DNA from: Terriglobia bacterium | GTDB taxonomy: Bacteria > Acidobacteriota > Terriglobia > Acidiferrales > UBA7541 | NCBI GenBank assembly: GCA_020072805.1 | Contig: JAIQGC010000022.1 | Coordinates: forward strand, 1 to 46,325 | DNA: 46,325 nucleotides | Direction of reading: 5' to 3' | Shown: positions 10,563 through 22,662 of the stretch, piece after piece | Layout of the letters: every line of letters begins with the position of its first letter | How positions within the stretch are numbered: position 1 is the stretch's first letter | The notes under the pieces: generated by a model | Database searches by the model: none | Seen by the model: the letters and a program-made list of their open reading frames with translations, nothing else | What the model was told of the DNA's origin: nothing | Position numbers and translations under genes: made by a program

Positions 10563-13500
10563 ATGAACCAAGCGTTTTATCCCCATAGGCTCCCGCCCGT
10601 AAGGCGCCGCGCAGTATTTTTCCTGCTGGCCGCTCTGCTTTTCTCCGCCATTTCTTCGCGTACGTTTGCCGCGGACACCGCGAGCCAGTATCCTCCCCAA
10701 GCCCGCCATCTGGTGCGCAAGATCGGCGAGGAGTTCGGTCTGGGAACGTCCAGCCCCAATTCCATCCTGCAGGATTCCGCCGGGTTCATCTGGATCGGCA
10801 CCGATAACGGCGTCTATCGCTACGACGGCAGCCGCGTGATCAGTCTTGGCTTTGAACAGGGTTTGCCTCGCGATCAAATCCTGCAGATTCTCCAGTCCGG
10901 GGACGGGCGCATCTGGGTGGTCACTCCGGACTCCCTGTTTTATCAGTCCGCTGGAAAATTCCTGAAAGTGGCCTTGCCTGCGCAGGTCAATGATTTTGCT
11001 TCTCAACAGCCCCTGGCCGCCGATTGGCAGGGACGCATCTTCGCCGCCACCGACGCCGGCCTGTTGCTGGTTTCTCCGGGCAATCCCCCTTCGGCCGCTC
11101 TCTTGCCGATGCCCCGCACTGCCCGGCCGGGCGCGGTTCAGGCTGTTTCCGCCGGCCGCGACCACAAGATCTGGCTGGCCCAGGGCGGCCAGATCGGCTG
11201 GCTCGGAGAGGATCTGCGCGTCCAGTTTCTTCCCCGCCAGAGTCTGCTGGCCGGCGCTCGCATCACCGCTGTTGTCGAAGACGGCCAGGGCAGGCTGTGG
11301 GTGCGCACCGCCGAGCGCCTGCTGCGCCTGAATCGTGGCGCCAAACAGTTTGTGAGCGATCCGCCTTTCTTGCCTCCTCCTCATCGCCAGGGGACTCCCG
11401 CCATCAATCGCGAAGGGCAGTTGATGGTGCCCACCATCAACGGCATCTATCTGCACCGCGAAGACCACTGGGAAGTTGTCACCAAGCACTCCGGTTTGCC
11501 CTCCAATTCCATCGCCTCCATCATCGAGGACCGCGAAGGCTCCTTGTGGTTGGGCGGCCCGGGCAATGGCCTGATGCAGTGGCAGAGCAGCCGCATGTGG
11601 TCGGGCTGGACGGACATGGAAGGCCTGCCCGACAACGTGGTCTGGGCCGTGTATCGCGACCGCCGCAAGCGCCTGTGGATTGGAACGAACGCGGGCGTGG
11701 CCATGTGGAATCCCGCGACTCGCAGTTTCCGCATCTGGCGGGAGAAAGACGGCCTCAACGGTTCATCGGCTCAGCAAATCCAGGAAGGTCCGGACGGTTC
11801 CATCTGGGTTCTCACCCGCCTCGGGGGACTGACGCGCTTTGATCCCGACACCCTGCGCCCGGAAAAAATCACGGTCCCCGGCCCGGAGGTGCGCGTTCTG
11901 GGCTTGTCCCTGGACGGCCATCTCTGGCTAACGGGTAGAAATTCCGTGCGCGCGCTGCGTTCCTGGAAATCTCCCTTCCGTTTTTCTCCGGTGAAAATTC
12001 CGGAATCCATCCTGCCGGCGGCGGACCGCTTCAGCGTGTCCCAGGGTGTTTTGTGGATGGGTGGAAAAGGCGGCCTGGCGCGTTTTGACGGGAAGACCTG
12101 GACGCTGTATGGAGAAAAGGACGGATTGCGTGGAGCAGGCATCCTGGAGCTTCTGGCCCTGGGCCCCGCCGAAGTCTGGGTGTGCTATCGCTCCGACAAC
12201 GGCGTGACGCAATTCCGCCTGCAAAACGGAATTCCCCAGCTCAAGCACTTCAACGAAGGCAATGGCCTGCCCTTTGACGGCGTTTTCATGCTGGGGCGCG
12301 ATTCCCGAGGATCCATCTGGGCTGGCGGAACCCAGGGGCTGGCCCGCATCGCGCCCGACGGCGGTATTCGCCATTTTTCTCATTCCGAAGGCCTGATCTG
12401 GGATGACATTGCCGAGGGCGCATTTTTTCTCGATCAGGACGGATCGCTGCTGATCGGCACCAGCGGAGGCTTGGCCAGGATTGATCCTCTTTCCGACACG
12501 AATCTGCCCTCCGCCGATCCCCACGTCAGGTTTACTTCCGTTCGCCTGGGCGGCCGCGAGCGCCTGGGTGAAACCAAGGTGCGCGCGGCGCACCAGGAAA
12601 ACTCTCTGCAAGCCGAATTTGCTCTTCTTTCCTACCGCAACTCTCCCGATGCCACCTGCTGGTACCGCTTGAAGGGCGCGGAGAATGAGACCAGGAAAGC
12701 CCTGCACCGCGAAGTCCTCTATGCCGCGCTTCCCCCCGGCGCTTATGAATTGGAAGTTTCCTGCCAGTCCGGCGAAGGCTTGCACACCGACCCGGTGCGC
12801 TTTCCCTTCGAGATCTTGCCCGCCTGGTGGCAGCGCTGGTGGGCCCGCCTGGTTTACCTTCTGCTGGCGGGCGCCGCGTTTTACGGACTCCTGCGCTTTC
12901 GCACCTACCGCCTGGAAGAGGACCGCCGTCAGTTGGAAATTGCCGTCGAGGAGCGCAGCGCCGAGCTGGCCCAGGCCATCAAGGAGCTCGAGGAAGCCTC
13001 CATCACCGACGCGCTAACCGGCGCGCACAACCGCCGCTTTTTCCAGAAGTCCATCGAAGCGGGCGTTCGCCAGACCTTGCGTCTTTATGCCGAAAATCGC
13101 CGCGATGGCTCCGAATTCAATCGCGACCTGATTTTCTACATCATCGACGCCGACAATTTTAAATCCATCAATGACAAGTACGGACACGACGCCGGCGACG
13201 ATCTCCTCGTGGAAATCACCCGCCGCATTAAATCCGCCATCCGCCAGTCCGATGACCTGATTCGCTGGGGTGGCGAGGAATTCCTGGTGGTTTCCCGCTA
13301 CACCAATCGCGCCGAAGCCGCTACCCTGGCCGGCCGCGTGCTCACCGCCATTGGCTCGCGGCCCTTCGTCGTCAAAGCCTCGAAAGATCCCGTGTGGATT
13401 ACCTGTTCGGTGGGCTGGTCGGCTTTTCCCTGGCTTGCCTCCAAGCCCGAGGCCGTGAAATATCAGACGGTTCTGGAACTCGCCGATCGTGCTCTCTATC

Positions 13501-13658
13501 AGGCCAAGGACGCGGGACGCAATTGCTCGATCGGCCTGCTCCCTCCCCAGAATCAAGACGCTGCTTTGCCCGGCGAAGTCTCGCCCGACAGCCTCCCAAC
13601 CGAGGAAGTCCGCCTGCCCGGCCCGCGCCGCCCCGTTAATCCGGCAACCGTCCTGTAG
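10563..13658 (+). CDS. Membrane sensor: beta-propeller, Y_Y_Y domain and GGDEF diguanylate cyclase
   Basis: A 1,031-residue protein likely to make cyclic di-GMP in response to a periplasmic signal. Residues 14-37 are a signal/anchor segment. About 55-640 hold repeated two-component-regulator propeller blades (IWIGTDNGVYRYDG, LWIGTNAGVAMWN). A Y_Y_Y-type domain follows to about 755, then a membrane helix (759-778) and a coiled coil. The GGDEF domain starts near DALTGAHNRRFF (816). The active-site loop reads GGEEF (903-907), an active variant, with the inhibitory-site motif RQSD at 894-897. This is a hybrid-sensor layout with a cyclase in place of the kinase. AAAGAG precedes the ATG. A TATAAT at 10473-10478 could be its -10 box, though the -35 is poor. 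Confidence 0.93.
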   Translation: MNQAFYPHRLPPVRRRAVFFLLAALLFSAISSRTFAADTASQYPPQARHLVRKIGEEFGLGTSSPNSILQDSAGFIWIGTDNGVYRYDGSRVISLGFEQGLPRDQILQILQSGDGRIWVVTPDSLFYQSAGKFLKVALPAQVNDFASQQPLAADWQGRIFAATDAGLLLVSPGNPPSAALLPMPRTARPGAVQAVSAGRDHKIWLAQGGQIGWLGEDLRVQFLPRQSLLAGARITAVVEDGQGRLWVRTAERLLRLNRGAKQFVSDPPFLPPPHRQGTPAINREGQLMVPTINGIYLHREDHWEVVTKHSGLPSNSIASIIEDREGSLWLGGPGNGLMQWQSSRMWSGWTDMEGLPDNVVWAVYRDRRKRLWIGTNAGVAMWNPATRSFRIWREKDGLNGSSAQQIQEGPDGSIWVLTRLGGLTRFDPDTLRPEKITVPGPEVRVLGLSLDGHLWLTGRNSVRALRSWKSPFRFSPVKIPESILPAADRFSVSQGVLWMGGKGGLARFDGKTWTLYGEKDGLRGAGILELLALGPAEVWVCYRSDNGVTQFRLQNGIPQLKHFNEGNGLPFDGVFMLGRDSRGSIWAGGTQGLARIAPDGGIRHFSHSEGLIWDDIAEGAFFLDQDGSLLIGTSGGLARIDPLSDTNLPSADPHVRFTSVRLGGRERLGETKVRAAHQENSLQAEFALLSYRNSPDATCWYRLKGAENETRKALHREVLYAALPPGAYELEVSCQSGEGLHTDPVRFPFEILPAWWQRWWARLVYLLLAGAAFYGLLRFRTYRLEEDRRQLEIAVEERSAELAQAIKELEEASITDALTGAHNRRFFQKSIEAGVRQTLRLYAENRRDGSEFNRDLIFYIIDADNFKSINDKYGHDAGDDLLVEITRRIKSAIRQSDDLIRWGGEEFLVVSRYTNRAEAATLAGRVLTAIGSRPFVVKASKDPVWITCSVGWSAFPWLASKPEAVKYQTVLELADRALYQAKDAGRNCSIGLLPPQNQDAALPGEVSPDSLPTEEVRLPGPRRPVNPATVL

Positions 13659-13670
13659 CGCTGTTGTATG

Positions 13671-13689
13671 CCGCGCCGCCGCGGCGCGG
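13671..13689. terminator. GC-rich palindrome between convergent genes
   Basis: CCGCGCCGC and GCGGCGCGG form a 9-bp stem around one base, between the convergent cyclase gene and cysE. There is no T-run on either side, so a bidirectional terminator is only a suggestion. Confidence 0.4.
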
Positions 13690-13749
13690 AAAATGCAAAC
13701 AACCGCGGCTTCTTCTTCAGGAGCGCGGCCGTACCCGCTACGTCTGCTC

Positions 13750-14673
13750 TCAGTTTTTCGGATGATCGCTGCGGATAACCAGTTCGGGATCTTTCATCGT
13801 TACCCGGCTGTAGGGCGCCACGCTGTGCGTCAGCCAGACGTTTCCACCGATGATGCTGTGATGTCCGATGCGCGTCTCCCCGCCCAGAATCGTGGCGCCC
13901 GGGTAGACTGTCACGTGGTCTTCGATGTCCGGGTGACGTTTGTTTTCGCGTCCGCGGGGCAGCGCGCCCGTGGCGTCGCGCAGCAGTGGATTAAAGGCTC
14001 CCAGCGTGACCCCGTGATAGAGCGTCACATGATTCCCGATCGTGGCCGTCTCGCCAATCACCACGCCCGTTCCGTGATCGATGAAAAACGATTCCCCGAT
14101 GGCCGCTCCCGGATGCATATCAATTCCCGTGCGGCTGTGCGCCGCCTCGGTGAGCATCCGCGGAATGAAAGGCACTTCCATCTGGTAGAGCCGGTGCGCC
14201 AGCCGCTGCACCGTGATGGCCTCGATGCACGGGTAGCTCAGCAGAATCACTTCACGGTTGGACGCCGCGGGATCGTTCTGAAAGGCGGCTTCCAAGTCGG
14301 TGCCCAGCAGCCGCGCCAGATCCGCGAATTGTTCAAAGAGTCTTCCGACTTGCTCTTCCGCGCACTTCGCGGCGTTGGATGGCGCGGGCTTGCCCGCCAC
14401 CCGGCAATCAAAGCGCATCGCCTGGCAGATCTGGTCGTTGAACAGCTCCCGCATCTCCCGCAAATGGGCCTCGGCCCGCTCATTCAGCGGCGCCCGCCCG
14501 GAGTTCTCGCACGGAAAGTACAGCGCGAACAACACTTCCACATACCGGCGGCATACCGCCGCAATCTCTTCCCGGTCGGGCAGGCGCAAATCGCTGCGCT
14601 CCTCTCCGGCCAGGCGCGCATCCAGGGCCGCCCGGAATTCCCGTGACAGCCGCTGCAGGTCTTCGTTGCTCAT
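13750..14673 (-). CDS. cysE: Serine O-acetyltransferase
   Basis: A 307-residue enzyme that acetylates serine with acetyl-CoA to give O-acetylserine, the first step of cysteine synthesis. The C-terminal half is a left-handed beta-helix of hexapeptide repeats (GESFFIDHGTGVVIGETATIG). The catalytic Asp/His pair appears as D185 in GIDMHPGA and H200 in FIDHGTG. GVTLGAFNPL and the loop RGRENKRHPDIEDHV match the CoA and active-site loop region. The long helical N-terminal domain (1-175) resembles the larger EpsC-like acetyltransferases rather than short Bacillus-type CysE. The ATG at 14673 has a GGGAAAGAGA site. It follows cysK on the same strand after 78 bases. Confidence 0.93.
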   Translation of the reverse strand: MSNEDLQRLSREFRAALDARLAGEERSDLRLPDREEIAAVCRRYVEVLFALYFPCENSGRAPLNERAEAHLREMRELFNDQICQAMRFDCRVAGKPAPSNAAKCAEEQVGRLFEQFADLARLLGTDLEAAFQNDPAASNREVILLSYPCIEAITVQRLAHRLYQMEVPFIPRMLTEAAHSRTGIDMHPGAAIGESFFIDHGTGVVIGETATIGNHVTLYHGVTLGAFNPLLRDATGALPRGRENKRHPDIEDHVTVYPGATILGGETRIGHHSIIGGNVWLTHSVAPYSRVTMKDPELVIRSDHPKN

Positions 14674-14751
14674 GGTTCTCTTTCCCGTGGTTTGCTCGAA
14701 GGCTGCCGCGCGCCCACCCGTCCGGGGCGCGGCTGCTCGCGCACGGTCCCT

Positions 14752-15708
14752 TTACCCGATCCCCTCGAAGAGCACCGAGGAAATATAGCGCTCGCCGGAA
14801 TCCGGCAGGATGGCCACGATGGTCTTCCCGGCGAACTCATCGAGTTTGGCCAGCCGCACGGCCACTGCCGCCGCCGCTCCGCAGGAGATCCCGCTCAGAA
14901 TGCCCTCCTCCTGCGCCAGTCTCCGCGCGTATTCGATGGCTTCGGCGTTGCTCACCTGCTCCACGCGGTCCACCATCGAGAGGTCCAGGTTCTTGGGAAT
15001 GAATCCCGCGCCCAGTCCCTGTATTTTGTGCGGCGAAGGCTTCAGCGGCTGTCCCGCGCGTTGCTGCGAGATCACCGGGCTGTCCGCGGGCTCCACGGCC
15101 ACCGATAGAATGGCCTTGCCCTTGGTCTTCTTGAAATACCGCGAGATTCCGGTGATCGTTCCGCCGGTACCCACTCCGGAGATCAGCACGTCCATTCCTC
15201 CGTCGGTATCGTTCCAGATCTCCGGTCCCGTGGTTTTTTCGTGAATTTCCGGGTTGGCCGGGTTCTCGAACTGCTGCGGCATGAAGTAGCGCCGCGGATC
15301 CGACTGCGCGATTTCCGCCGCCCTTTTGATCGCCCCGGACATTCCTTCCGGCCCGGGCGTCAGGATCAGCGTGGCCCCGAAGGCCGCCAGCACCCGACGC
15401 CGCTCCAGCGACATCGTCTCCGGCATGGTCAGCGTAATCTTGTAGCCCCGGGCCGCGGCCACGAAGGCCAGCGCGATGCCCGTGTTGCCGCTGGTGGGTT
15501 CGATGATCTCCATCCCCGGCTTCAGCGCCCCGCGCTTTTCCCCGTCCCAGATCATGGCTGCGCCGATGCGACACTTCACCGAGTACGCCGGGTTGCGCCC
15601 TTCAATTTTTGCCAGGATGGTTGCGCGTGTTCCCGCGGCCAGGCGGTTCAGCTTGATCAGTGGCGTCCGGCCGATACTCTGTGAATTGTCCGCATAGATG
15701 TTGGCCAT
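14752..15708 (-). CDS. cysK: Cysteine synthase A (O-acetylserine sulfhydrylase)
   Basis: A 318-residue PLP enzyme that converts O-acetylserine and sulfide to cysteine. The PLP lysine is K45 in [11 protein letters not shown]. The substrate loop TSGNTG is at 72-77 and the phosphate-binding glycine loop is [23 protein letters not shown] marks the C-terminus. I place the start at the ATG at 15708 because AGGAG lies 5-6 bases before it and [20 protein letters not shown] matches the family start; the frame is open upstream to 15810. It is in tandem with cysE, so both pathway enzymes are made together and could form the cysteine synthase complex. Confidence 0.96.
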   Translation of the reverse strand: MANIYADNSQSIGRTPLIKLNRLAAGTRATILAKIEGRNPAYSVKCRIGAAMIWDGEKRGALKPGMEIIEPTSGNTGIALAFVAAARGYKITLTMPETMSLERRRVLAAFGATLILTPGPEGMSGAIKRAAEIAQSDPRRYFMPQQFENPANPEIHEKTTGPEIWNDTDGGMDVLISGVGTGGTITGISRYFKKTKGKAILSVAVEPADSPVISQQRAGQPLKPSPHKIQGLGAGFIPKNLDLSMVDRVEQVSNAEAIEYARRLAQEEGILSGISCGAAAAVAVRLAKLDEFAGKTIVAILPDSGERYISSVLFEGIG

Positions 15709-16197
15709 GTCTTCTCCTGCTTTCTCCGTGCTATTTCTCCCGCCTGGAATTTGCCCCCCAACGGCATCCGCCATTTTCGGGCAGGCAGGTGTCTGACGGA
15801 ATGGAAACATTGTACCGCGCCTCGCGTATATTTCGAGTCACTTGACCCGAAAAAAGAAGGGGCCCGGATTCCGGTGGCTGGGGCGGTCCGCGTTCTATTT
15901 GGCCTGACCGGTGTTTTTTCTGTCAGCGGGAGTGAGCAGGAATCCTCTGAGGAGGGCCGCTGGACTTGCCGATTAAGAAATGCCAGCCGGAGTTGAAAGC
16001 CGCCACCCTGTCCCCAAGATCACTCTCCTCGCCCTGTCCGACAGGCGGGGAGTGGTGAGTCCTGAGGCAACCCTCGACCCTCCTTCCGCCTCTAAGAAAA
16101 TGTAATTTAAGTGACTGATAATTAAGGGGATTCCCTGATTGACGGGGCGCCGCTTCAGGGGATAGAATTCAGACTTCAAAGGGCAGAGGTGTTTTCT
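15709..16197. other. Divergent region between cysK and the GWxTD gene
   Basis: This 489-base gap contains a -10-like TACAAT on the minus strand near 15810 for cysK (no clear -35) and a good plus-strand promoter at 16139-16168. An imperfect hairpin at 16021-16054 pairs ACTCTCCTCGCC with GGCGGGGAGT. No protein-coding frame with a credible start is seen. Confidence 0.5.
16139..16168 (+). promoter_or_regulatory. Sigma-70-type promoter for the GWxTD gene
   Basis: TTGACG (16139-16144), an 18-base spacer, TAGAAT (16163-16168). It lies 30 bases before the ATG at 16198. Confidence 0.65.
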
Positions 16198-17883
16198 ATG
16201 TCTCGGCTTTACCGCACTCTTCTGATTTCCGCTGCGCTCTCCATTCCGGCCCTTGCGCCGCTCCACGCCCAGGAGATTCCCGATCCTGCCGCCAACGCCA
16301 AGCCCGACAAAGCCGCCCGCAAGAAAATGAAGGAAGTCTATAAAGAACTGGGCGAAGCCTATAAGCATTGGCTCAATGAAGACGTCACTTACATCATCGC
16401 CCCGGAAGAGCGCAGCGCCTTTCTCCAACTGGCCACTAACGAAGAGCGCGAACAGTTCATCGAACAGTTCTGGCTGCGCCGCAGCAGCAATCCCGACCTC
16501 CCCGACAACGACTTCAAGGAAGAGCACTACCGCCGCATCGCTTACGCCAACGAACACTTCGCCTCCGGCATCCCCGGCTGGAAAACCGATCGCGGCCGCA
16601 TCTACATCATTCACGGCCCCGCCGACGAAGTGGAATCGCATCCCACCGGCGGCACCTACGACCGCCCCATGGATGAAGGCGGCGGCAGCACTTCCACCTA
16701 TCCCTGGGAAACCTGGCGCTACCGCCACATTGACGATATCGGCGACGACATCACCGTCGAGTTTGTGGACCCTTCCGGCTCCGGCGAATATCACCTGACC
16801 ATGGATCCCTCGGAAAAAGACGCTCTGCTCTATGTTCCCGGCGCCGGCCTGACCCAACTCGAAGCCATGGGCATGGCCTCCAAGACCGACCGCTTCACCA
16901 ATTCCGACGGCACCCATTTGGGCAAGAGTCTGGGCGGTTCGCGCTCCAGCAGCTACAATGAATTTACCCGCCTCGAGCTCTATAGCAAGATCCAGAAGCC
17001 CGTCTCCGTCAAATACAAGGACCTCGAGACGGCCGTCAATTCGCGCATCGTTCGCGACCAGGTGCATTTCACCTGGCGCACCGATTTCCTGAAAATCACC
17101 GCGGAATCCGTTCTCGTTCCCGTCACCATCCAGATCCCCAATTCCCAGCTCTCCTTCCAGTCCAAGGAGGGCGTGCATTCCGCCACCCTCAATATTTTCG
17201 GCCGCGTCAGCACCCTCACGGGCCGCGTCGTGCAGACCTTCGAGGATTCCGTCAGCCGCGATTTCCCGGATTCGCTCTTCCAGCAGTCCGTCAAGCTCTT
17301 CTCCATCTACCAGAAGGCCATTCCCCTTCGCCCCGGCCTCTACCGCCTGGATATCGTCATCAAGGACGTGCAGAGCGGCAATATCGGCATCGTCAATTCC
17401 CGTCTGGCCGTTCCCCGTTACGAGGAAGACAAGCTGGAAGCCAGCACCCTCATCCTCGCCGACCAGATCGAGCATGTCCCCGCGAAACAGATCGGCACCG
17501 GCCAGTTTGTGCTGGGCTCCTCCAAAGTGCGCCCGCGCCTCGAAGCCGATTTCACCACCGCGGACAAACTCGGCATCTATCTCCAAGTCTACAACCTCAA
17601 GGTGGACGAGAAGACCCACCAGCCCAGCGGCTCCCTGGAATTTGTGGTCCGCAAGGGCGGCGAAGAGGTCATGAATTTCAAGCAAACCACTCAGGAGCTC
17701 AAACAGGTTGGCGAGCAAATTACCATCGAGCGCCTGCTGCCCCTGTCCACTCTCGCTCCCGGTAAGTACACTCTCCAGGTTGACGCCACGGATCAACTGG
17801 CGAAACAGACGATTACTCGTAAAGCCGAATTCTCGGTGAAAGCGGCCCCCGTTCCCCAGGCAGGGAGTTCTCCAGGGAGGTAG
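16198..17883 (+). CDS. GWxTD domain-containing secreted protein
   Basis: A 561-residue protein with a signal peptide (MSRLYRTLLISAALSIPALA, cleavage likely after HA at 24). The GWxTD signature is GWKTDRGRIYIIHGP at 127-141. It follows a helical, charged region (NEEREQFIEQFWLRRS) that is also typical of the family. The C-terminal half is beta-rich. The family is common in Acidobacteria and relatives and has no established function. The ATG at 16198 is chosen over GTG 16189 because AGAGG covers 16185-16189. Its stop is joined to the GTG start of the barrel protein downstream, so the two are translationally coupled and probably act together at the envelope. Confidence 0.88.
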   Translation: MSRLYRTLLISAALSIPALAPLHAQEIPDPAANAKPDKAARKKMKEVYKELGEAYKHWLNEDVTYIIAPEERSAFLQLATNEEREQFIEQFWLRRSSNPDLPDNDFKEEHYRRIAYANEHFASGIPGWKTDRGRIYIIHGPADEVESHPTGGTYDRPMDEGGGSTSTYPWETWRYRHIDDIGDDITVEFVDPSGSGEYHLTMDPSEKDALLYVPGAGLTQLEAMGMASKTDRFTNSDGTHLGKSLGGSRSSSYNEFTRLELYSKIQKPVSVKYKDLETAVNSRIVRDQVHFTWRTDFLKITAESVLVPVTIQIPNSQLSFQSKEGVHSATLNIFGRVSTLTGRVVQTFEDSVSRDFPDSLFQQSVKLFSIYQKAIPLRPGLYRLDIVIKDVQSGNIGIVNSRLAVPRYEEDKLEASTLILADQIEHVPAKQIGTGQFVLGSSKVRPRLEADFTTADKLGIYLQVYNLKVDEKTHQPSGSLEFVVRKGGEEVMNFKQTTQELKQVGEQITIERLLPLSTLAPGKYTLQVDATDQLAKQTITRKAEFSVKAAPVPQAGSSPGR

Positions 17884-19646
17884 TGCTCGTGAAACACGGT
17901 CGGCCATTGACCGCAATTCCGAGGGCTCTGGTTCTCGCCGCGGCGTTCGTCCCGCTGCTGTGTTCTTCCGCGGCTGCTCAATCCAAACCGCTCTTTGGCC
18001 GCCTCGCCGGCGTGGTCCGCGATGGCGCGGACACCCCCCAAATGGGCGCCGTTGTGCAAGTCATTCGCGAAGAGCAGGCCTCATCCGCCGCCCTGCAGTT
18101 CCTCACCAACACCCGCGGTGTTTTTCAGGAGCAGAGCCTGGCCCCCGGCCTGTATACCGTCCGCGTCACCCTCGCCGGTTTCCTGCCCACACTCGAGCAG
18201 CACGTTCGCGTCGCTCCCAATCTCACTACCGTCCTGCGCATCAAGCTCGAATCCATGTTCGCTTCCCTGGACCAGTTGCGCCGCCCTCCCGCCACTCCCT
18301 TGGAGAACGATGACTGGAAGTGGGTTCTGCGCTCGGCTCAGGCCATGCGCCCCGTTCTCCAGTGGGTCGAAGAGCAGCCGGCGCCCGGCGGTTCCGCCAT
18401 CGCAACTGCTCCCGCGGGTTCTCGCGGACGCCTGGAACTGACCACCGGCACGCGCCGCACCGGCCTGCCTTCCAATCTTGCCGATTTTGCCGGCACCGCC
18501 TTTGCCTACGATCAGCTCCTGGGATCCCGCAGCCATCTCATTCTCGCGGGTCAGATGAGCTATGACCGCGCCCCGGCCGGCGGACTGGCCATGATTTGGC
18601 TGCCTGGGGGCTCACTATCGGGCGGCGCACGTTCCACTCTGGTGTTCCGCCAATCGAAATTGGGACCGGACGGACGGGTCTTCCGCAGCGCGCGCCTGGA
18701 CCAGAGCGGCTCCACCGCCCTGGGTGACCGCGTTCTCCTTCGCTATGGCGCCGAATATCTCCTCGTCAATTTCAACTCCTCCGCCTTCTCCTTGCGCCCT
18801 CGCGCCGAAGTGAATCTGCGCCTGAACGGCAAATGGACCGCTTCCCTGATTGCCGCGGCCCAGCCCGGCGAGGCCCTGCTCCCCGAGCGCCAGCCGCAGG
18901 AAGTGGAGAAGGAGTCCGGCAATCTCGGCTCCGCTCTTGATCAGTTCGACGCCTTTCCCTCCTTGCTCTGGCGCAATGGCCGTCCCGTCCTTGAAAGCGG
19001 CTGGCATGAGGAACTCTCCGCCGAACGCAAGCTGGGCGCCCGCGGCAGCCTGCAATTCGCCCTCTTTCACGATGGCAATAGCCATGTGGCGATCTATGGC
19101 AAAGGCGGAAATCCCGCCGCCGATAATTTGCTGAACGATTTCTTCCTTGATGGTTTCGTCTCCGACGGCGGCGCCTTGCATTCCTGGGGTTCCCGAGTAG
19201 CCCTGCGCCAGGAACTTGCCGGCGGCCTTGAAGTCCGCTTCATCTATACCACCGCCGACGCCCTGGTTCCCGGCGGCTCCGGCGAAGTGGCTCCCGGTGA
19301 TTTGCCCGGCTCACTCTCCCGGCAGCGCCGCCATTCTCTCTCTTCCGGTGTTCAAGCCCGCCTGCCGCGCCTCGGCTCCCGCATGAATGCCGGTTACACC
19401 TGGTTCGATGGCAATCTCCTCTCCTCCTTGGATAGTTACGGTGAATCCCTCTATCAGGCCGATCCCTACCTCCACGTAGGGCTGCGCCAGCCTCTTCCTC
19501 GGTTTGCTCTGGGCCGCTGGGAGCTTCTGGCCGACTGCCAGAACCTTCTGGAGCAGGGTTACGTTCCGGTTTCCGGCACCCAAAGCCGCGTTGTGTATGT
19601 CCCCGCTTTTCGTACCTTCCGGGGCGGCTTGAGTGTACAATTTTAG
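17883..19646 (+). CDS. Outer-membrane barrel protein with carboxypeptidase-regulatory-like domain
   Basis: A 587-residue protein. The start GTG at 17883 shares its G with the TAG stop of the gene upstream. A signal peptide spans about 1-33 (ALVLAAAFVPLLCSSAAA-Q). Residues 36-115 look like a carboxypeptidase-regulatory-like fold (LAGVVRDGADTPQMGAVVQV, GVFQEQSLAPGLYTVRVTLAG), as found at the N-terminus of acidobacterial TonB-dependent transporters. The remainder is rich in amphipathic strands and ends in TFRGGLSVQF with a terminal Phe. No TonB box or full plug domain is obvious and it is short for a 22-strand receptor, so it may be a TonB-independent barrel. It is partnered with the GWxTD protein. 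Confidence 0.75.
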   Translation: MLVKHGRPLTAIPRALVLAAAFVPLLCSSAAAQSKPLFGRLAGVVRDGADTPQMGAVVQVIREEQASSAALQFLTNTRGVFQEQSLAPGLYTVRVTLAGFLPTLEQHVRVAPNLTTVLRIKLESMFASLDQLRRPPATPLENDDWKWVLRSAQAMRPVLQWVEEQPAPGGSAIATAPAGSRGRLELTTGTRRTGLPSNLADFAGTAFAYDQLLGSRSHLILAGQMSYDRAPAGGLAMIWLPGGSLSGGARSTLVFRQSKLGPDGRVFRSARLDQSGSTALGDRVLLRYGAEYLLVNFNSSAFSLRPRAEVNLRLNGKWTASLIAAAQPGEALLPERQPQEVEKESGNLGSALDQFDAFPSLLWRNGRPVLESGWHEELSAERKLGARGSLQFALFHDGNSHVAIYGKGGNPAADNLLNDFFLDGFVSDGGALHSWGSRVALRQELAGGLEVRFIYTTADALVPGGSGEVAPGDLPGSLSRQRRHSLSSGVQARLPRLGSRMNAGYTWFDGNLLSSLDSYGESLYQADPYLHVGLRQPLPRFALGRWELLADCQNLLEQGYVPVSGTQSRVVYVPAFRTFRGGLSVQF

Positions 19647-19833
19647 GTTCTTGGAAGAGCCTTTGGAAAAGCGTAGGCATCTTCCAGAAACTGTATCCAA
19701 TGAAGAGTCTCTCCGGCCTCCGGCACCAACACTCTGAAAACAAAGATACTTCCATGTTCCATATCTTCCAAACAATGGAAGTTGATTTGCTCTCTCTGAT
19801 TGTGAGGTCTTCTCAGTCTTTTCGGGCTTCACT
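19647..19833. other. Gap before the histidine kinase gene
   Basis: The gap is 187 bases. Short inverted repeats are visible: GGAAGA at about 19654 with TCTTCC at about 19680, and CTTCCAT (19753-19759) with ATGGAAG (19785-19791). These could be operator half-sites or an mRNA hairpin. No clear sigma-70 or sigma-54 promoter is seen. Confidence 0.4.
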
Positions 19834-22654
<2,821 letters not shown>

Positions 22655-22662
<8 letters not shown>

